Shown one piece after another: positions 18,447 through 27,690 of a stretch of 64,000 nucleotides of DNA. Positions within the stretch are counted from its first letter, which is position 1; each line of letters opens with the position of its first letter. Source of the DNA: Cohnella thailandensis (GTDB lineage Bacteria; Bacillota; Bacilli; Paenibacillales; Paenibacillaceae); NCBI RefSeq assembly GCF_014212135.1, contig NZ_JACJVQ010000014.1, positions 1 to 64,000 on the forward strand, read 5' to 3'. A program made the position numbers and the translations under genes. The notes under the pieces were generated by a model. It saw nothing but the letters and a program-made list of their open reading frames with translations. It made no database searches and was not told the DNA's origin.

Positions 18447-19669
18447 GCATTCATATGATGACGGGACTAAAGTGCGTTCGATGCGGCTCGGAGCATCCGC
18501 TATGCCCGATTTATTCCTGTCCGGCTTGCGGGGGCATTCTTGACGTTGTCTACGATTACGAGCGCATCGAGAGCAAGTGGCGCCGGGGAGAAGTCGAGGA
18601 AGACGATCTCCTCCCCTTGCCGGCGTCGGAGCGGGTGACGATCGGAGAAGGGAACACGCCGCTCGTCAAAGCGGATCGGCTGGCTCGCAGGCTCGGTCTT
18701 GAAACGCTTTATCTAAAATGCGAATTCGCCAACCCGACCGGTTCATTTAAGGACAGGCCGGTATCCATGGGCGTCTCGATGGGAGTCCGGTTTGGACAGA
18801 AGCGGATCATCGTCGCCTCGAGCGGCAACGGAGCCGCGGCGACTTCTGCTTATTCGGCGAGAGCCGGTCTTCAGGCCGTCGTCCTCGTTCCGGAGTCTAC
18901 TCCCGCCGAGAAGGTGAAGCAGTCGCTCGCTTACGGAGCCAAGGTGATCCGGGTCGGGGGGCCTTACAGCAACTCGTTCGCATTGGCCAAGGAGGTCGGC
19001 GAGAAGTACGGCATGTTTAACGTGACTTCGACCTTCATTAATCCATATACGATGGAAGGCGATAAAAGCGTAGCCTTCGAGATGCATCGCCAATTGAACG
19101 GACGCGTTCCCGGTCTCGTCTACGTTCCGATCGGGGCAGGTCCGCTCCTCGTCGGCATTCATAAAGGATATGAAGAGCTGAAGAAGCTTGGGAGAGCATC
19201 CGCCGTGCCCCGAATGGCGGGCATTCAGGCCGAGGGCTGCAGTCCGATCGCGCGAGCTTTCCTTGAGAACCGATCCGAGGTGGAGTCCGATCCGAATCCC
19301 TCGACGATCGCAGGCGGCATAAGCGACGGGCTACATGGGTACGCGCAAGACGGCACGTACGTGTTGGAATGCATCCGTCGTTCAGGAGGCTACTCCGATT
19401 ACGTGAACGACGACGCGATTCGGGAAGCGCAAGGGTGGCTGGCTCGGGACGAAGGCTTGTTCGTCGAGCCCTCGTCCGCGGTATGCATCGCGGAGCTGAA
19501 GCGCAGCCTGGAATCTGGTCGGGTATCGGCGTCAGAGACGGTAACGGCCATTCTGACGGGGCACGGGTTAAAGGATATGCAGCGGGTCGAGACGGGTGGC
19601 GAGGCTCCGCTTATTCCGAAAAGGGCGGAGTCTCTCGTTGATCTTTTGGAACAGGACTCGCGAGAATAG
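18443..19669 (+). CDS. Threonine-synthase-like PLP enzyme
   Basis: A 408-aa fold-type II PLP enzyme. It opens with a zinc-ribbon-like Cys set ([20 protein letters not shown]), followed by GEGNTPLV and the PLP lysine in [18 protein letters not shown] and GAGPLLVG bind phosphate. Length and ribbon resemble threonine synthase, but no other threonine genes are here. The M20-RidA-ALDH context favours a catabolic beta-elimination of an amino acid, giving an enamine that RidA would clear. Family firm, reaction inferred. Confidence 0.85.
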   Translation: MSIHMMTGLKCVRCGSEHPLCPIYSCPACGGILDVVYDYERIESKWRRGEVEEDDLLPLPASERVTIGEGNTPLVKADRLARRLGLETLYLKCEFANPTGSFKDRPVSMGVSMGVRFGQKRIIVASSGNGAAATSAYSARAGLQAVVLVPESTPAEKVKQSLAYGAKVIRVGGPYSNSFALAKEVGEKYGMFNVTSTFINPYTMEGDKSVAFEMHRQLNGRVPGLVYVPIGAGPLLVGIHKGYEELKKLGRASAVPRMAGIQAEGCSPIARAFLENRSEVESDPNPSTIAGGISDGLHGYAQDGTYVLECIRRSGGYSDYVNDDAIREAQGWLARDEGLFVEPSSAVCIAELKRSLESGRVSASETVTAILTGHGLKDMQRVETGGEAPLIPKRAESLVDLLEQDSRE

Positions 19670-19796
19670 CCCCCCGGAAGTCATAAACGGAGCTTCCTTG
19701 GGCGGCGGTTCGCCGATTGCGCGTACCGACCGCCTTTTTGCCGCGCGCAGGCAGGTCGGCTCCTATTCCATTTTGAACGGAGAAAGGGGTTTCCCG

Positions 19797-21536
19797 TTGA
19801 ACAACATCTCTTTAAAAGCCAAGCTGAGGTTGATTTTATATTTGCCTATCGTTCTATTCATCGGTACGACCTTGTATTTGTTATCGCAAAATATCGCCAA
19901 CATCGATCGATTAAAAAATTCGTTGTACGAATCGTCTTACAAAATCACCTATCAACTGCTTACCGCCGAGCGCGACATGTATCAGGCGAACGCGAATTAT
20001 CAGCGTCTGCAAGGCGGTTCGCTCGATGCGACGACCCGTTCCCGGGTATCCACGGATCTGGGCAACAAGATCAGTTCCGTGGAGAGCCGTACCGCCAGCC
20101 TTCTCGAGCTGATCAAGAAGAACCGGTTGGAAAATCTGGCGGATGCCCGTTCCGGAGAAACCGTTATCGAGATGTACGACTCTCTCGTTCGCAGCTTCGG
20201 CGAATGGTCTGCCCTGGCTCAAGGCAACGTACGTTCGGGATCCGGCGCGAACGGTTCCGCGGGAGCCTCATCCTCCGATCAGTCCTTATTCGATCAGGCG
20301 AGCTTGAACCTGAATTCCATGCGCACGCTGATCGAACAGTTTGCCATTCAGGAGATACAGGCCGTAGAGAATGAGAAGTCGAAAGCCATCTGGACGAGCG
20401 CGATCCTGCTCGCGGCCGAGGTGGCGATCCTGTTGGCTATCGGAATCGTTCTTACGGAGCGGATTCGCAGGACGATCAAGCGCGTTCTGGCTAAGCTCAA
20501 ACAGGTGGCGGCAGGCGATCTTCAATATGCGCCCGCGGCGAAGTACGACAAGGACGAGCTCGGGCAGATCATCGAATCCACGGACCGGATGACGCTTAGG
20601 CTGCGCGAGCTGATCGGCGATATTACGGATCATTCCAGTACCGTATCGGAGTCGGCGGAAAGCTTATCCGCAAGCGCGAAAGAAGCGGCGGACGGTTCGG
20701 AGCACGTCGCCCGCGCGATCCAGGATGTCACCTCGCAGGCGGACACCCAGACGAGCATCGTGGAGGAGTCGGGCCGGGCGATGGCCGAGACGGCGATCGG
20801 CATTCAGCGCATAGCGGAGAATACGAGCGCCATAGCGGAATCCTCCCAGACGACTTCGGAACGAATCGATCGGGGAAGCGTTCGCGTCCGGCAGATGAAC
20901 GATCAGCTGGGAGAAATCCTCGCCTCCGTTCACGAGCTTTCCCGCGTCGTCTCCTCCCTTCAGCTTAAATCGGAGCAGATCGGCAAGATCACCTCGGAGA
21001 TCGGCGGGATCGCAAGCCGCACCAATATTTTGTCCCTTAACGCAACGATAGAGGCGGCAAGGGCCGGCGAAGGAGGCAGAGGCTTCGCGGTCGTCGCCGG
21101 AGAAATTCGAGCCCTTGCGGCCGGGTCGCTGGAATCGGCCGAAGCGATTCATTCTCTCATCCGGGAGACGCAGGAGGAGATCGTCAACGCTTCGACCTCC
21201 ATGACGAATACGCTGGAACAAACGGACAAAGGCTCCCGGCTTATGAACGAGGTCGATAACGATTTCCAGGCTATCCGCAAGTCCGTCGAGCAAGTCTCCC
21301 AGCAGGTTCACGAAGCTTCGGCCGTTACCGAGCAGATCGCGGCGAGCTCCGAGCAGGTGGCCGCGGGCATGGATCAGACGGCCGCGGCGGCCCGAGAAGT
21401 TGCCGTTCAGGCGCAGTCCGTGGCCGCCGCGACGGAAGAGCAAGCGGCTCTGGCCGATAGCATTCGCGGCGCGACGGAACGACTTCAAGAGGTGGCGGAA
21501 CGCCTCAATCGGCAAATCTCGCTGTTCAAACTTTAA
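19797..21536 (+). CDS. Methyl-accepting chemotaxis protein
   Basis: A 579-aa chemoreceptor. Membrane segment near residues 12-32, an extracellular four-helix-like sensor of about 150 residues with a Ser/Gly-rich patch, a second membrane segment (about 195-217), HAMP, then the signalling domain with the conserved hairpin tip ([20 protein letters not shown]). The start is TTG 19797, preceded by GGAGAAAGGGG; the longer upstream frame lacks a ribosome site and is not protein-like. It lies 127 bp after the catabolic operon and may steer the cell toward its substrate or toward the uronates handled downstream. Confidence 0.88.
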   Translation: MNNISLKAKLRLILYLPIVLFIGTTLYLLSQNIANIDRLKNSLYESSYKITYQLLTAERDMYQANANYQRLQGGSLDATTRSRVSTDLGNKISSVESRTASLLELIKKNRLENLADARSGETVIEMYDSLVRSFGEWSALAQGNVRSGSGANGSAGASSSDQSLFDQASLNLNSMRTLIEQFAIQEIQAVENEKSKAIWTSAILLAAEVAILLAIGIVLTERIRRTIKRVLAKLKQVAAGDLQYAPAAKYDKDELGQIIESTDRMTLRLRELIGDITDHSSTVSESAESLSASAKEAADGSEHVARAIQDVTSQADTQTSIVEESGRAMAETAIGIQRIAENTSAIAESSQTTSERIDRGSVRVRQMNDQLGEILASVHELSRVVSSLQLKSEQIGKITSEIGGIASRTNILSLNATIEAARAGEGGRGFAVVAGEIRALAAGSLESAEAIHSLIRETQEEIVNASTSMTNTLEQTDKGSRLMNEVDNDFQAIRKSVEQVSQQVHEASAVTEQIAASSEQVAAGMDQTAAAAREVAVQAQSVAAATEEQAALADSIRGATERLQEVAERLNRQISLFKL

Positions 21537-21591
21537 TTTCCCTAGGAAGCCGCTTTCGACCGGAAGCGGACGTTCCGTAAGGAGCTCATCT

Positions 21592-21934
21592 ATGATATCT
21601 CAACTGGTGCAAGAACTATCCGAACATAAAATCGTCGCTATCCTGCGCGGCATTCGGAAGGAGGACGGGGATGCGACGGCGCACGCTTGAGGAAGGCGGC
21701 ATCGTCTTCCTGGAAGTAACCCTGAATACGGATGGAGCCCTGAATATGATTTCTCGGTTTCGCGAGACCGGCGGAATTCATCTGGACAATATCCGCAACG
21801 TGCTCGATGCCGGAGCGGCGGCTGTCGGTCTCGGCGGCAACCTGGTGGACAAGGAGCGGATTCGGCAGGGCGACTTCGATTGGTTGACGCGCAGGGCGCA
21901 AGCTTTCCGGGAGAAAATCGGGGAGACGCCATGA
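21592..21934 (+). pseudogene. Decayed KDPG/KHG aldolase
   Basis: The start is right for a 2-keto-3-deoxy-6-phosphogluconate aldolase (MISQLVQELSEHKIVAILRG, with GGAG upstream). The frame stops at 21688-21690. The homologous sequence resumes one frame over (LEEGGIVFLEVTLNTDGALN) and then jumps straight to the C-terminal end (TGGIHLDNIRNVLDAGAAAV). About 100 residues are missing, including the segment with the Schiff-base lysine, so the product cannot be active. The total is 343 bp against about 640 expected. It overlaps the kinase start by ATGA, so the old operon structure remains. Confidence 0.9.
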
Positions 21935-22905
21935 CGGATCGTATTAGACCCGCCGAAGTCGTCACCTTGGGGGAGAGCATGGTTCTTTTGCAGCCTCTTA
22001 ACGAAGGGCCTCTGGCGTACGCTCCCCTGTTCGCCCGGTCTGTAGCGGGAGCCGAGTCCAACGTCGCGATCGGATTGTCGCGTCTCGGGCTTCGCGTTCG
22101 CTGGATCAGCCGACTCGGAGCCGATCCGTTCGGCGATCTGATCGTTTCGACTTTGGCGGGAGAAGGGGTTGACATCTCTTTTGCGACCCGAGATGAGACA
22201 TCTCCGACGGCCGTTTATTTTAAAGAGTTCAAAGGTTACGGGGATCCGAACGTTTACTATTACCGGAGACACTCTGCCGCGAGCGGGTTGAAGCCCGAGC
22301 ATATCGAAGATCGCTGGTTGGCCGATGCCCGGCATCTGCACGTAACCGGGATTACGCCGGCGTTGTCCAGGGGAGCGGCCGAGACGGTACGCGAGGTTAT
22401 GCGGCGTGCGAGGGAAAAGGGAATGACGGTTTCGTTCGATCCCAATCTGCGCCGGAAGCTATGGAGCGAAGAGGAGGCGCGGGAAACCCTGCTGTCTCTC
22501 ATTCCGCTCTGCGACGTGTTTATGCCAGGAATCGAGGAAGCCGAGTTTCTTGCGGGAGATAGGAGCGTCGAAGAATGCGGGAGCTATTTTCTCGGAATGG
22601 GTCCGCGGACCGTCGTCCTGAAACTGGGTGCGGACGGGGCGATCGGTTTCGACGCATCGTCTACGGTCAGAGCGGAGCCTTGCCGAGTCAGCCGGGTCGT
22701 CGACACGGTCGGAGCGGGAGATGCATTCGCGGCCGGGTTCCTGTCGTCCTGGCTGCCAGAAGGCTCGTCTGCTTTGTCATCCTCGCTAGCGAAGGGCAAT
22801 CGAATGGGGGCTCTCGCCACTCAGTTCCGAGGCGATTGGGAAGGGCTGCCGAAGCTCAAGGAGCTCGAGCGACTGCTAGCCGGACAGAGGGAGACTACAC
22901 GCTAA
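21931..22905 (+). CDS. kdgK: 2-keto-3-deoxygluconate kinase (PfkB family)
   Basis: A 324-aa ribokinase-family sugar kinase. It opens with VVTLGESMVLL, has GAESNVAIGLSRLG and FDPNLRRKLW in the middle, and ends with the PfkB signature DTVGAGDAFAAGF with its catalytic Asp. The phosphorylation of KDG to KDPG is the usual step in pectin and hexuronate breakdown, and the adjacent aldolase remnant supports that role. The start is ATG 21931, overlapping the remnant. With the aldolase dead, KDPG must be split by an enzyme encoded elsewhere. Confidence 0.88.
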   Translation: MTDRIRPAEVVTLGESMVLLQPLNEGPLAYAPLFARSVAGAESNVAIGLSRLGLRVRWISRLGADPFGDLIVSTLAGEGVDISFATRDETSPTAVYFKEFKGYGDPNVYYYRRHSAASGLKPEHIEDRWLADARHLHVTGITPALSRGAAETVREVMRRAREKGMTVSFDPNLRRKLWSEEEARETLLSLIPLCDVFMPGIEEAEFLAGDRSVEECGSYFLGMGPRTVVLKLGADGAIGFDASSTVRAEPCRVSRVVDTVGAGDAFAAGFLSSWLPEGSSALSSSLAKGNRMGALATQFRGDWEGLPKLKELERLLAGQRETTR

Positions 22906-23004
22906 TTATAGAGGGCCGATCCATAAGATGGCCTCGTTCGAGGTTGGGCTGTTTATATTGGAAATATCGGTTCACCGGATGTGCCCGCCGCGAACCCAAA
23001 TGGG

Positions 23005-23038
23005 AGGCTGTCTGCTTTTGAGACAGCCTCTTTCTTAG
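23005..23038 (+). terminator. Rho-independent terminator after kdgK
   Basis: GAGGCTGTCT (23005-23014) pairs with AGACAGCCTC (23022-23031), followed by TTTCTTAGTT. Confidence 0.88.
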
Positions 23039-23290
23039 TTGACAAGGGTTTAAAGCCGCCAGATATAGTTTACATAATTCCGCTTCACCGCCGGCCATCC
23101 GCGCGAGTTAGCTGGATAGTCTGTACAATTTCTCTTCCCTCAGAGCCGCTTACGGAGCCAATCGACACCCGTTAACCGTTGAGACGACGAAAAATCGCAT
23201 ATAAAAGCGCCGTTACAGGGGCTTTTTGGGTAAATATAGGAAAGGGAGGCTTTCAGCGCATTAGAGGCACTTGCTTTAGGGCCGATGAAC

Positions 23291-23323
23291 GCCGTCACCA
23301 TCGGCTAAGCCGGTGGTGACGGC
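23291..23323. terminator. Long hairpin downstream of the acetylesterase gene
   Basis: GCCGTCACCA (23291-23300) pairs perfectly with TGGTGACGGC (23314-23323), and an inner CGGC/GCCG extends the stem. There is no T-tract on either side, so it may be a 3' stabiliser rather than a true terminator. Confidence 0.5.
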
Positions 23324-23384
23324 ACTTGAGGCTGAGATGCCGAGCTTATCGGGTCTCCATGTAGAGTCCGCCGCTTCTGCTGAC

Positions 23385-24494
23385 TTACCTTATATACATC
23401 GCCAATGGCCAGAGCCCGATCCTGCGGATCTCCTCCACGACGAGTCCCGCGATTCGGATGGCGCCTTGCTCCTGGAAGTGCGTATTGTCCTCGATGCCGC
23501 CGGGGAAGTTGGCGAACTCGCCGCGGGCTCCCCACATGAAGAGCTGCTTCGAATCCTCGGGGCCAAGCTCCTCGAGAAGCGTCTTGGTGCGGGCGGCGAG
23601 GTCGATTAGCGGCGTTCCCGTCTCCTCGGCCAGCTCGCGAACGGCGTCCAGGTAGCTGCCGTGAGTATTCTGGAGCGTGCCGTCCTCGGCGAAGAAGCGG
23701 CGGTGGACGGAGGTTACCAGCACGGGGTGAGCCCCGCGTTCCCTGGCTCCGTCGATGTAGCGGCGAAGATATTCCTTATAAGTAGTCGAAGGCTCGGTAT
23801 GCCTCTCCTCGTCAGGCTTCTGGTCGTTATGGCCGAATTGGATGAACAGGAAATCGTTCGGCTTGATCTCGTTCCAGATGACGTCAAGCCGGCCTTCTTC
23901 GATGAAGCTCTTCGAGCTTCGGCCCGAGGCCGCCTCGTTCGCGATGATGACGTCGTGCTTGAGCATCGAGGCCAGCATCTGTCCCCAGCCGGCATAGGGA
24001 TACCCGTCCTCCGGCTGATCGGTGACGGTCGAATCCCCGGCCAAGAACAGGCTGAGCGCGTGAGGCGCCGCGTTTATCTCCAGGGCGTTGATCCTCGGAG
24101 CTTGTCCGGAGAATTGCAGGCGAATGTAGCCGCCGCGAGCCCGCACGGAGACCGTCTCCCGAACGAATTGTCCCGGAGAAGTTCGGAGCCCGTTTATGAG
24201 AAGCCTTCCTGGGGAAGCTTTAACAGTGGTGTGAGAAGGAAGGATCCAATCGCCGATCAGCAGGCTGAGCTGATAGCTGCCGTCGGGCACGTCGACGCGA
24301 AATTCCGCTTCCGCCGGAATGCACAAATCTTGCTTTAAGGGTTCCGGTTCGCGCCGATCCCTTGCGGCGACCGCGGACCCTTCGGCGAAGCCGAAGCCCG
24401 CGGACGGGTTGTATACGGTTGCGGGAGTCACCTTGGCGTAGCCTTCCGCGGCATCGCCCAGGCCGAAATCGAACCTCCACGAGGTAGAGGACAT
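23385..24494 (-). CDS. Rhamnogalacturonan acetylesterase (SGNH/GDSL, RhgT/YesT-like)
   Basis: A 369-aa carbohydrate esterase. The N-terminal 150 residues are a beta-rich domain (WRFDFGLGDAAEGY) found in bacterial rhamnogalacturonan acetylesterases. The SGNH hydrolase follows: nucleophile Ser in LFLAGDSTVTDQ, Gly and Asn blocks (EAASGRSSKSF; FLFIQFGHNDQK), and the Asp/His pair in DNTHFQEQG. It removes acetyl groups from pectin so that lyases and the GH105 enzyme can act. There is no signal peptide, so it probably works on imported oligosaccharides. Confidence 0.9.
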   Translation of the reverse strand: MSSTSWRFDFGLGDAAEGYAKVTPATVYNPSAGFGFAEGSAVAARDRREPEPLKQDLCIPAEAEFRVDVPDGSYQLSLLIGDWILPSHTTVKASPGRLLINGLRTSPGQFVRETVSVRARGGYIRLQFSGQAPRINALEINAAPHALSLFLAGDSTVTDQPEDGYPYAGWGQMLASMLKHDVIIANEAASGRSSKSFIEEGRLDVIWNEIKPNDFLFIQFGHNDQKPDEERHTEPSTTYKEYLRRYIDGARERGAHPVLVTSVHRRFFAEDGTLQNTHGSYLDAVRELAEETGTPLIDLAARTKTLLEELGPEDSKQLFMWGARGEFANFPGGIEDNTHFQEQGAIRIAGLVVEEIRRIGLWPLAMYIR

Positions 24495-24844
24495 AGCGGG
24501 AGCACCTCCGATTGACGATTTTACCTTCCTTTAAGAATAGCTCGTTAACCCGTCTCCCGTACAGATAAATAACCGAGGTTCTTGTTGAAAAATCAGGCGG
24601 GACAAGGATTTTCGCGAATTATGTCGAATGGCGAGACGGTTATTGTCGTCCCGGTTGGGCCAAACTTTAAGGAAGGACTTGGCGAAGCTTAAGAAAAGCC
24701 CTATACCATGCGGACGAGCGCTGTGATAATATATGGAATGGGTTTGTCATGCAAATGTAAAAACAATGTTTGTCGAATGTAAAAAAGGCAAGTCGAAAAC
24801 AAAGCAGGCAAGGCATCTTTATATTTGGGAAAGAAGGGCTATTG
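24495..24844. other. Divergent intergenic region
   Basis: This 350-bp gap separates the minus-strand esterase from the plus-strand phosphate genes and should carry promoters in both directions. The only suggestive element is an extended -10 (TG-n-GATAAT, 24722-24730) facing the phosphate genes. No gene or terminator is seen. Confidence 0.4.
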
Positions 24845-25459
24845 GTGTTCCGAAAAAAAGACATTTTCTTTAAGACCCTCGAGGAGCTGGCGGACCTGAT
24901 CCAAGAGACGGTCGACAGATTCGCTGCCGCTGTAAACAGCGATCTGAACGATGTGACAGAATTCGCCAAAGAGATGAAGGTGTACGAGCACAAGGGAGAT
25001 CAACTCGCGCATATGATCTTTACGGAATTGAATAAAACGTTCATCACCCCGATCGAACGGGAGGATATCCTAGAGCTCACCAAGCTTCTGGACGACGTGT
25101 TGGACGGTATCGAGGCATGCGCTTCCCGTTTCGATATGTACCACATCTCCAAACCCGACGCGATCATCCGCAAATTCGGCGACGTTCTCCGGCGTTCGGC
25201 CCTGGAGATCAAAGCCGCGATCTACCTGCTCACCCAGAAGAAGCTGCTTGCCATGCAAACCCACTGCGTCAAGCTGAACGAGCTGGAGAACGAAGGGGAC
25301 GACCTGATGCGCGAAGGCATCAAGAACCTGTTCCAGAACGTGAAGGATCCGATCGAGCTCATCAAGTTCAAGGACATGTACGAGCGTCTCGAGGAAACGA
25401 CCGACGCGTGCGAAGACGTCGCAAATACCTTGCAATCCATTATCATGCGCAACTCTTAA
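24845..25459 (+). CDS. DUF47/PhoU-like Pit accessory protein (YkaA-like)
   Basis: A 204-aa, all-helical PhoU-like protein of the DUF47 family, which is nearly always paired with a Pit transporter. Seen are FFKTLEELADLIQETVD, EHKGDQLAHMIFTELNKTFITPIERED and ENEGDDLMREGIKNLF; the two E-x-K/E-G-D repeats are the metal-binding motifs of PhoU-like bundles. I start at GTG 24845, giving the usual family length. It lies 31 bp before pit and probably regulates it. Confidence 0.9.
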   Translation: MFRKKDIFFKTLEELADLIQETVDRFAAAVNSDLNDVTEFAKEMKVYEHKGDQLAHMIFTELNKTFITPIEREDILELTKLLDDVLDGIEACASRFDMYHISKPDAIIRKFGDVLRRSALEIKAAIYLLTQKKLLAMQTHCVKLNELENEGDDLMREGIKNLFQNVKDPIELIKFKDMYERLEETTDACEDVANTLQSIIMRNS

Positions 25460-25490
25460 TCGCGCGGAATAGGAAAGAGACGATACACGC

Positions 25491-26489
25491 ATGGATCACA
25501 TGACACTGATGGTTGCCTTAATCGTAGTCCTGGCGCTCGCCTTCGACTTTATCAACGGATTCCACGATACGGCCAATGCCATTGCCAGTTCCGTATCCAC
25601 CCGGGCCCTGACGCCGAGAATGGCGATCATTCTAGCGGCGACGATGAACTTCGTGGGCGCCCTGATGTTCACCGGAGTAGCCAAGACGATCGGCGGCAAA
25701 GTAACCGACCCTTTCAAGCTCGAGCACGGCCTTACGGTCATATGCGCTACCCTGGTCGGAGCGATTATCTGGAACCTTATCACCTGGTGGCTGGGAATTC
25801 CGTCCTCCTCCTCCCACGCCCTGATCGGCGCTCTCGCCGGGGCGGCGATCGCTTCGGAAGGATGGGACGGCATCAACTACGGCGGCTTCTCCACCATACT
25901 TATCGGCCTTATCGCATCTCCGATAATCGCCTTCATTCTAGGCTATATCGTGATGTTCATACTTAAGCACCTGTTCGCCAACTCCAATCCGCGCTACGTG
26001 AACCGCATGTTCCGGACGGGCCAGATCATGACCGCCGCCCTGCAGGCGTTCACCCACGGAACGAACGACGCCCAGAAGGCGATGGGGATCATCACGATGG
26101 CGCTTGTCGCCGGAGAATTCCAGGATCATCTGGACGTGCCGCTCTGGGCCAAGATCGCGGCGGCGACGGCCATGGCTCTGGGAACCTCGATGGGCGGCTG
26201 GAAAATCATCAAGACGATGGGCACGAAGATCTTCAAGATCGAGCCGATCAACGGCTTCGCGGCCGACCTCAGCGGCGCGGCTGTCATCTTCTCGGCGACG
26301 CTGACCCATCTTCCCGTCAGCACGACCCACGCCATCACGTCCGCGATTCTCGGCGTCGGTTCCGCGAAGCGGTTCTCCAGCGTCCGCTGGAATACGGCGG
26401 GACGGATCGTCGTCTCCTGGATCGTCACCATCCCGATCTCCGCGGTTCTTGCGGCGATCCTGTACTGGATCTTCAGTATTTTTCAATAA
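25491..26489 (+). CDS. pit: Low-affinity inorganic phosphate transporter
   Basis: A 332-aa, 9-10 segment membrane transporter of the PiT family. Both family signatures are present: GFHDTANAIASSVSTRALTP near the N-terminus and FTHGTNDAQKAMGIITMAL near residue 190. It imports metal-phosphate with protons. An AGGAAAGAG site precedes the ATG. It is co-transcribed with the DUF47 gene upstream. Confidence 0.95.
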   Translation: MDHMTLMVALIVVLALAFDFINGFHDTANAIASSVSTRALTPRMAIILAATMNFVGALMFTGVAKTIGGKVTDPFKLEHGLTVICATLVGAIIWNLITWWLGIPSSSSHALIGALAGAAIASEGWDGINYGGFSTILIGLIASPIIAFILGYIVMFILKHLFANSNPRYVNRMFRTGQIMTAALQAFTHGTNDAQKAMGIITMALVAGEFQDHLDVPLWAKIAAATAMALGTSMGGWKIIKTMGTKIFKIEPINGFAADLSGAAVIFSATLTHLPVSTTHAITSAILGVGSAKRFSSVRWNTAGRIVVSWIVTIPISAVLAAILYWIFSIFQ

Positions 26490-26594
26490 ATAGCAGGTCT
26501 TTCGCCTCTCACCATTTGACATCGGAACTTCTACAATAGGAATGAAGATAGTGGACGATGCCCGCATCGTCCGTACGAAGTTTGGGGGACCGTT

Positions 26595-27542
26595 ATGCTG
26601 ACATCTATCGGGCAAGCCAAGTCGTGCGCCGTCCTATTCGCAGAATTCAAGCAGACACGACCGGATCGCCGGGGAGTAAAGTTGATTTTCTCGGGCATCG
26701 GCGACCGGGATGTCTATAATATAACGGCACCGTTCCCGGACGACGGGGAGCTGGTCATCGCCGGCCGGGTGGAGGATCGTTCCAGCGAGCGTTCCCAGGT
26801 CATGTTCTTCGTGGAACGCGACGGACAATGGGTGCCTCGCCAGAACGCTCCCGTGTTCGAGCTGCAGGATCCGTTCTTTTCCTTTATTCATGGCGAGCTT
26901 ATTTTCGGCGGGGTCGAGGTTTACTTCGATGGGGACGATCCCCATTATGTCACGTCTTGGAGAACCGTCTTCTATCGCGGATACCGGATTGCCGATCTGG
27001 AACCTTTCGCGAAGGGACCTCTGACGATGAAGGACGTCCGGCTGGTCGAGCTCGCCAGCGGCCGAATCGGAGTGTTCACCCGGCCGATGCCGGTTGGCGA
27101 CGCGAGAGCGATGATCGGCTACACCGAGATCGGGGCGCTGGAAGAACTGACGGAAGAGCGAATGGAGAAAGCCGACGTCATTCCGGACCAGTTCCTGAAG
27201 GTGGAATGGGGAGGCGGCAACGAAGCTCACCTGCTGCCTAACGGCATCATCGGCGTGCTGGGCCATATCGCCCGCATGGACGACGGCAACATCCGCCATT
27301 ACTACCCGATGGCGTTCGGCTTCGATCCGGAGAAACGGGAGGCGACGCCTCTCAAGATTATCGCCTCCCGCGACATGTTCCCGGACGGCCCGGCCAAGCG
27401 CCTGGATCTGGAGGATGTGCTCTTCAGCGGAGGAATCGTCCGGAACGGAGACGGCACGGCGACTCTCTATTCGGGAGTGAGCGACGCGGAAGCTCACCGC
27501 ATCGTTATCGACGACCCTTTCCTTGAATACGAATCGCTCTAG
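26595..27542 (+). CDS. DUF1861 family protein (beta-propeller, glycosidase-like)
   Basis: A 315-aa cytoplasmic protein resembling the DUF1861 family: DVYNITAPF, RVEDRSSERSQVMFF, QDPFFSFIHGELIFGGVEVY and RVEDR/SGV-type repeats suggest a five-bladed propeller like those of GH43/GH130 enzymes. Its role is unknown; related propellers bind or phosphorolyse mannosides. It stands alone between pit and a good terminator, with GGGGGA before the ATG. Confidence 0.75.
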   Translation: MLTSIGQAKSCAVLFAEFKQTRPDRRGVKLIFSGIGDRDVYNITAPFPDDGELVIAGRVEDRSSERSQVMFFVERDGQWVPRQNAPVFELQDPFFSFIHGELIFGGVEVYFDGDDPHYVTSWRTVFYRGYRIADLEPFAKGPLTMKDVRLVELASGRIGVFTRPMPVGDARAMIGYTEIGALEELTEERMEKADVIPDQFLKVEWGGGNEAHLLPNGIIGVLGHIARMDDGNIRHYYPMAFGFDPEKREATPLKIIASRDMFPDGPAKRLDLEDVLFSGGIVRNGDGTATLYSGVSDAEAHRIVIDDPFLEYESL

Positions 27543-27548
27543 AACGAA

Positions 27549-27594
27549 ACGGCCTTGGATCCCGGTTTTCGCGGGAATGAGGCTGTTTTTTTTT
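27549..27594 (+). terminator. Rho-independent terminator after the DUF1861 gene
   Basis: ACGGCCT...TCCCG pairs with CGGGA...AGGCTGT around GTTTTCG, followed by a run of eight to nine T. Confidence 0.88.
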
Positions 27595-27690
27595 GCTTTG
27601 CTTGCCAAGAGGGGGGAGACCTGACCAGCACCCCTTCGTCCCGGCTCACATAAACTACCTTGTACGATAAGACGAGCTGGAGGTACAAAT

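Larger units (their letters stand above)
22906..23384. other. Gap between kdgK and the acetylesterase gene
   Basis: A 479-bp convergent gap. It contains the kdgK-side terminator (23005-23038) and a long perfect hairpin on the acetylesterase side (23291-23323). I see no gene or RNA in the remainder. Confidence 0.6.

Noticed and set aside
19596..19796. Upstream extension of the chemoreceptor frame
   Set aside because: The first part overlaps the PLP-enzyme gene in another frame; TTG 19797 has GGAGAAAGGGG before it and fits the usual short cytoplasmic start of a chemoreceptor.
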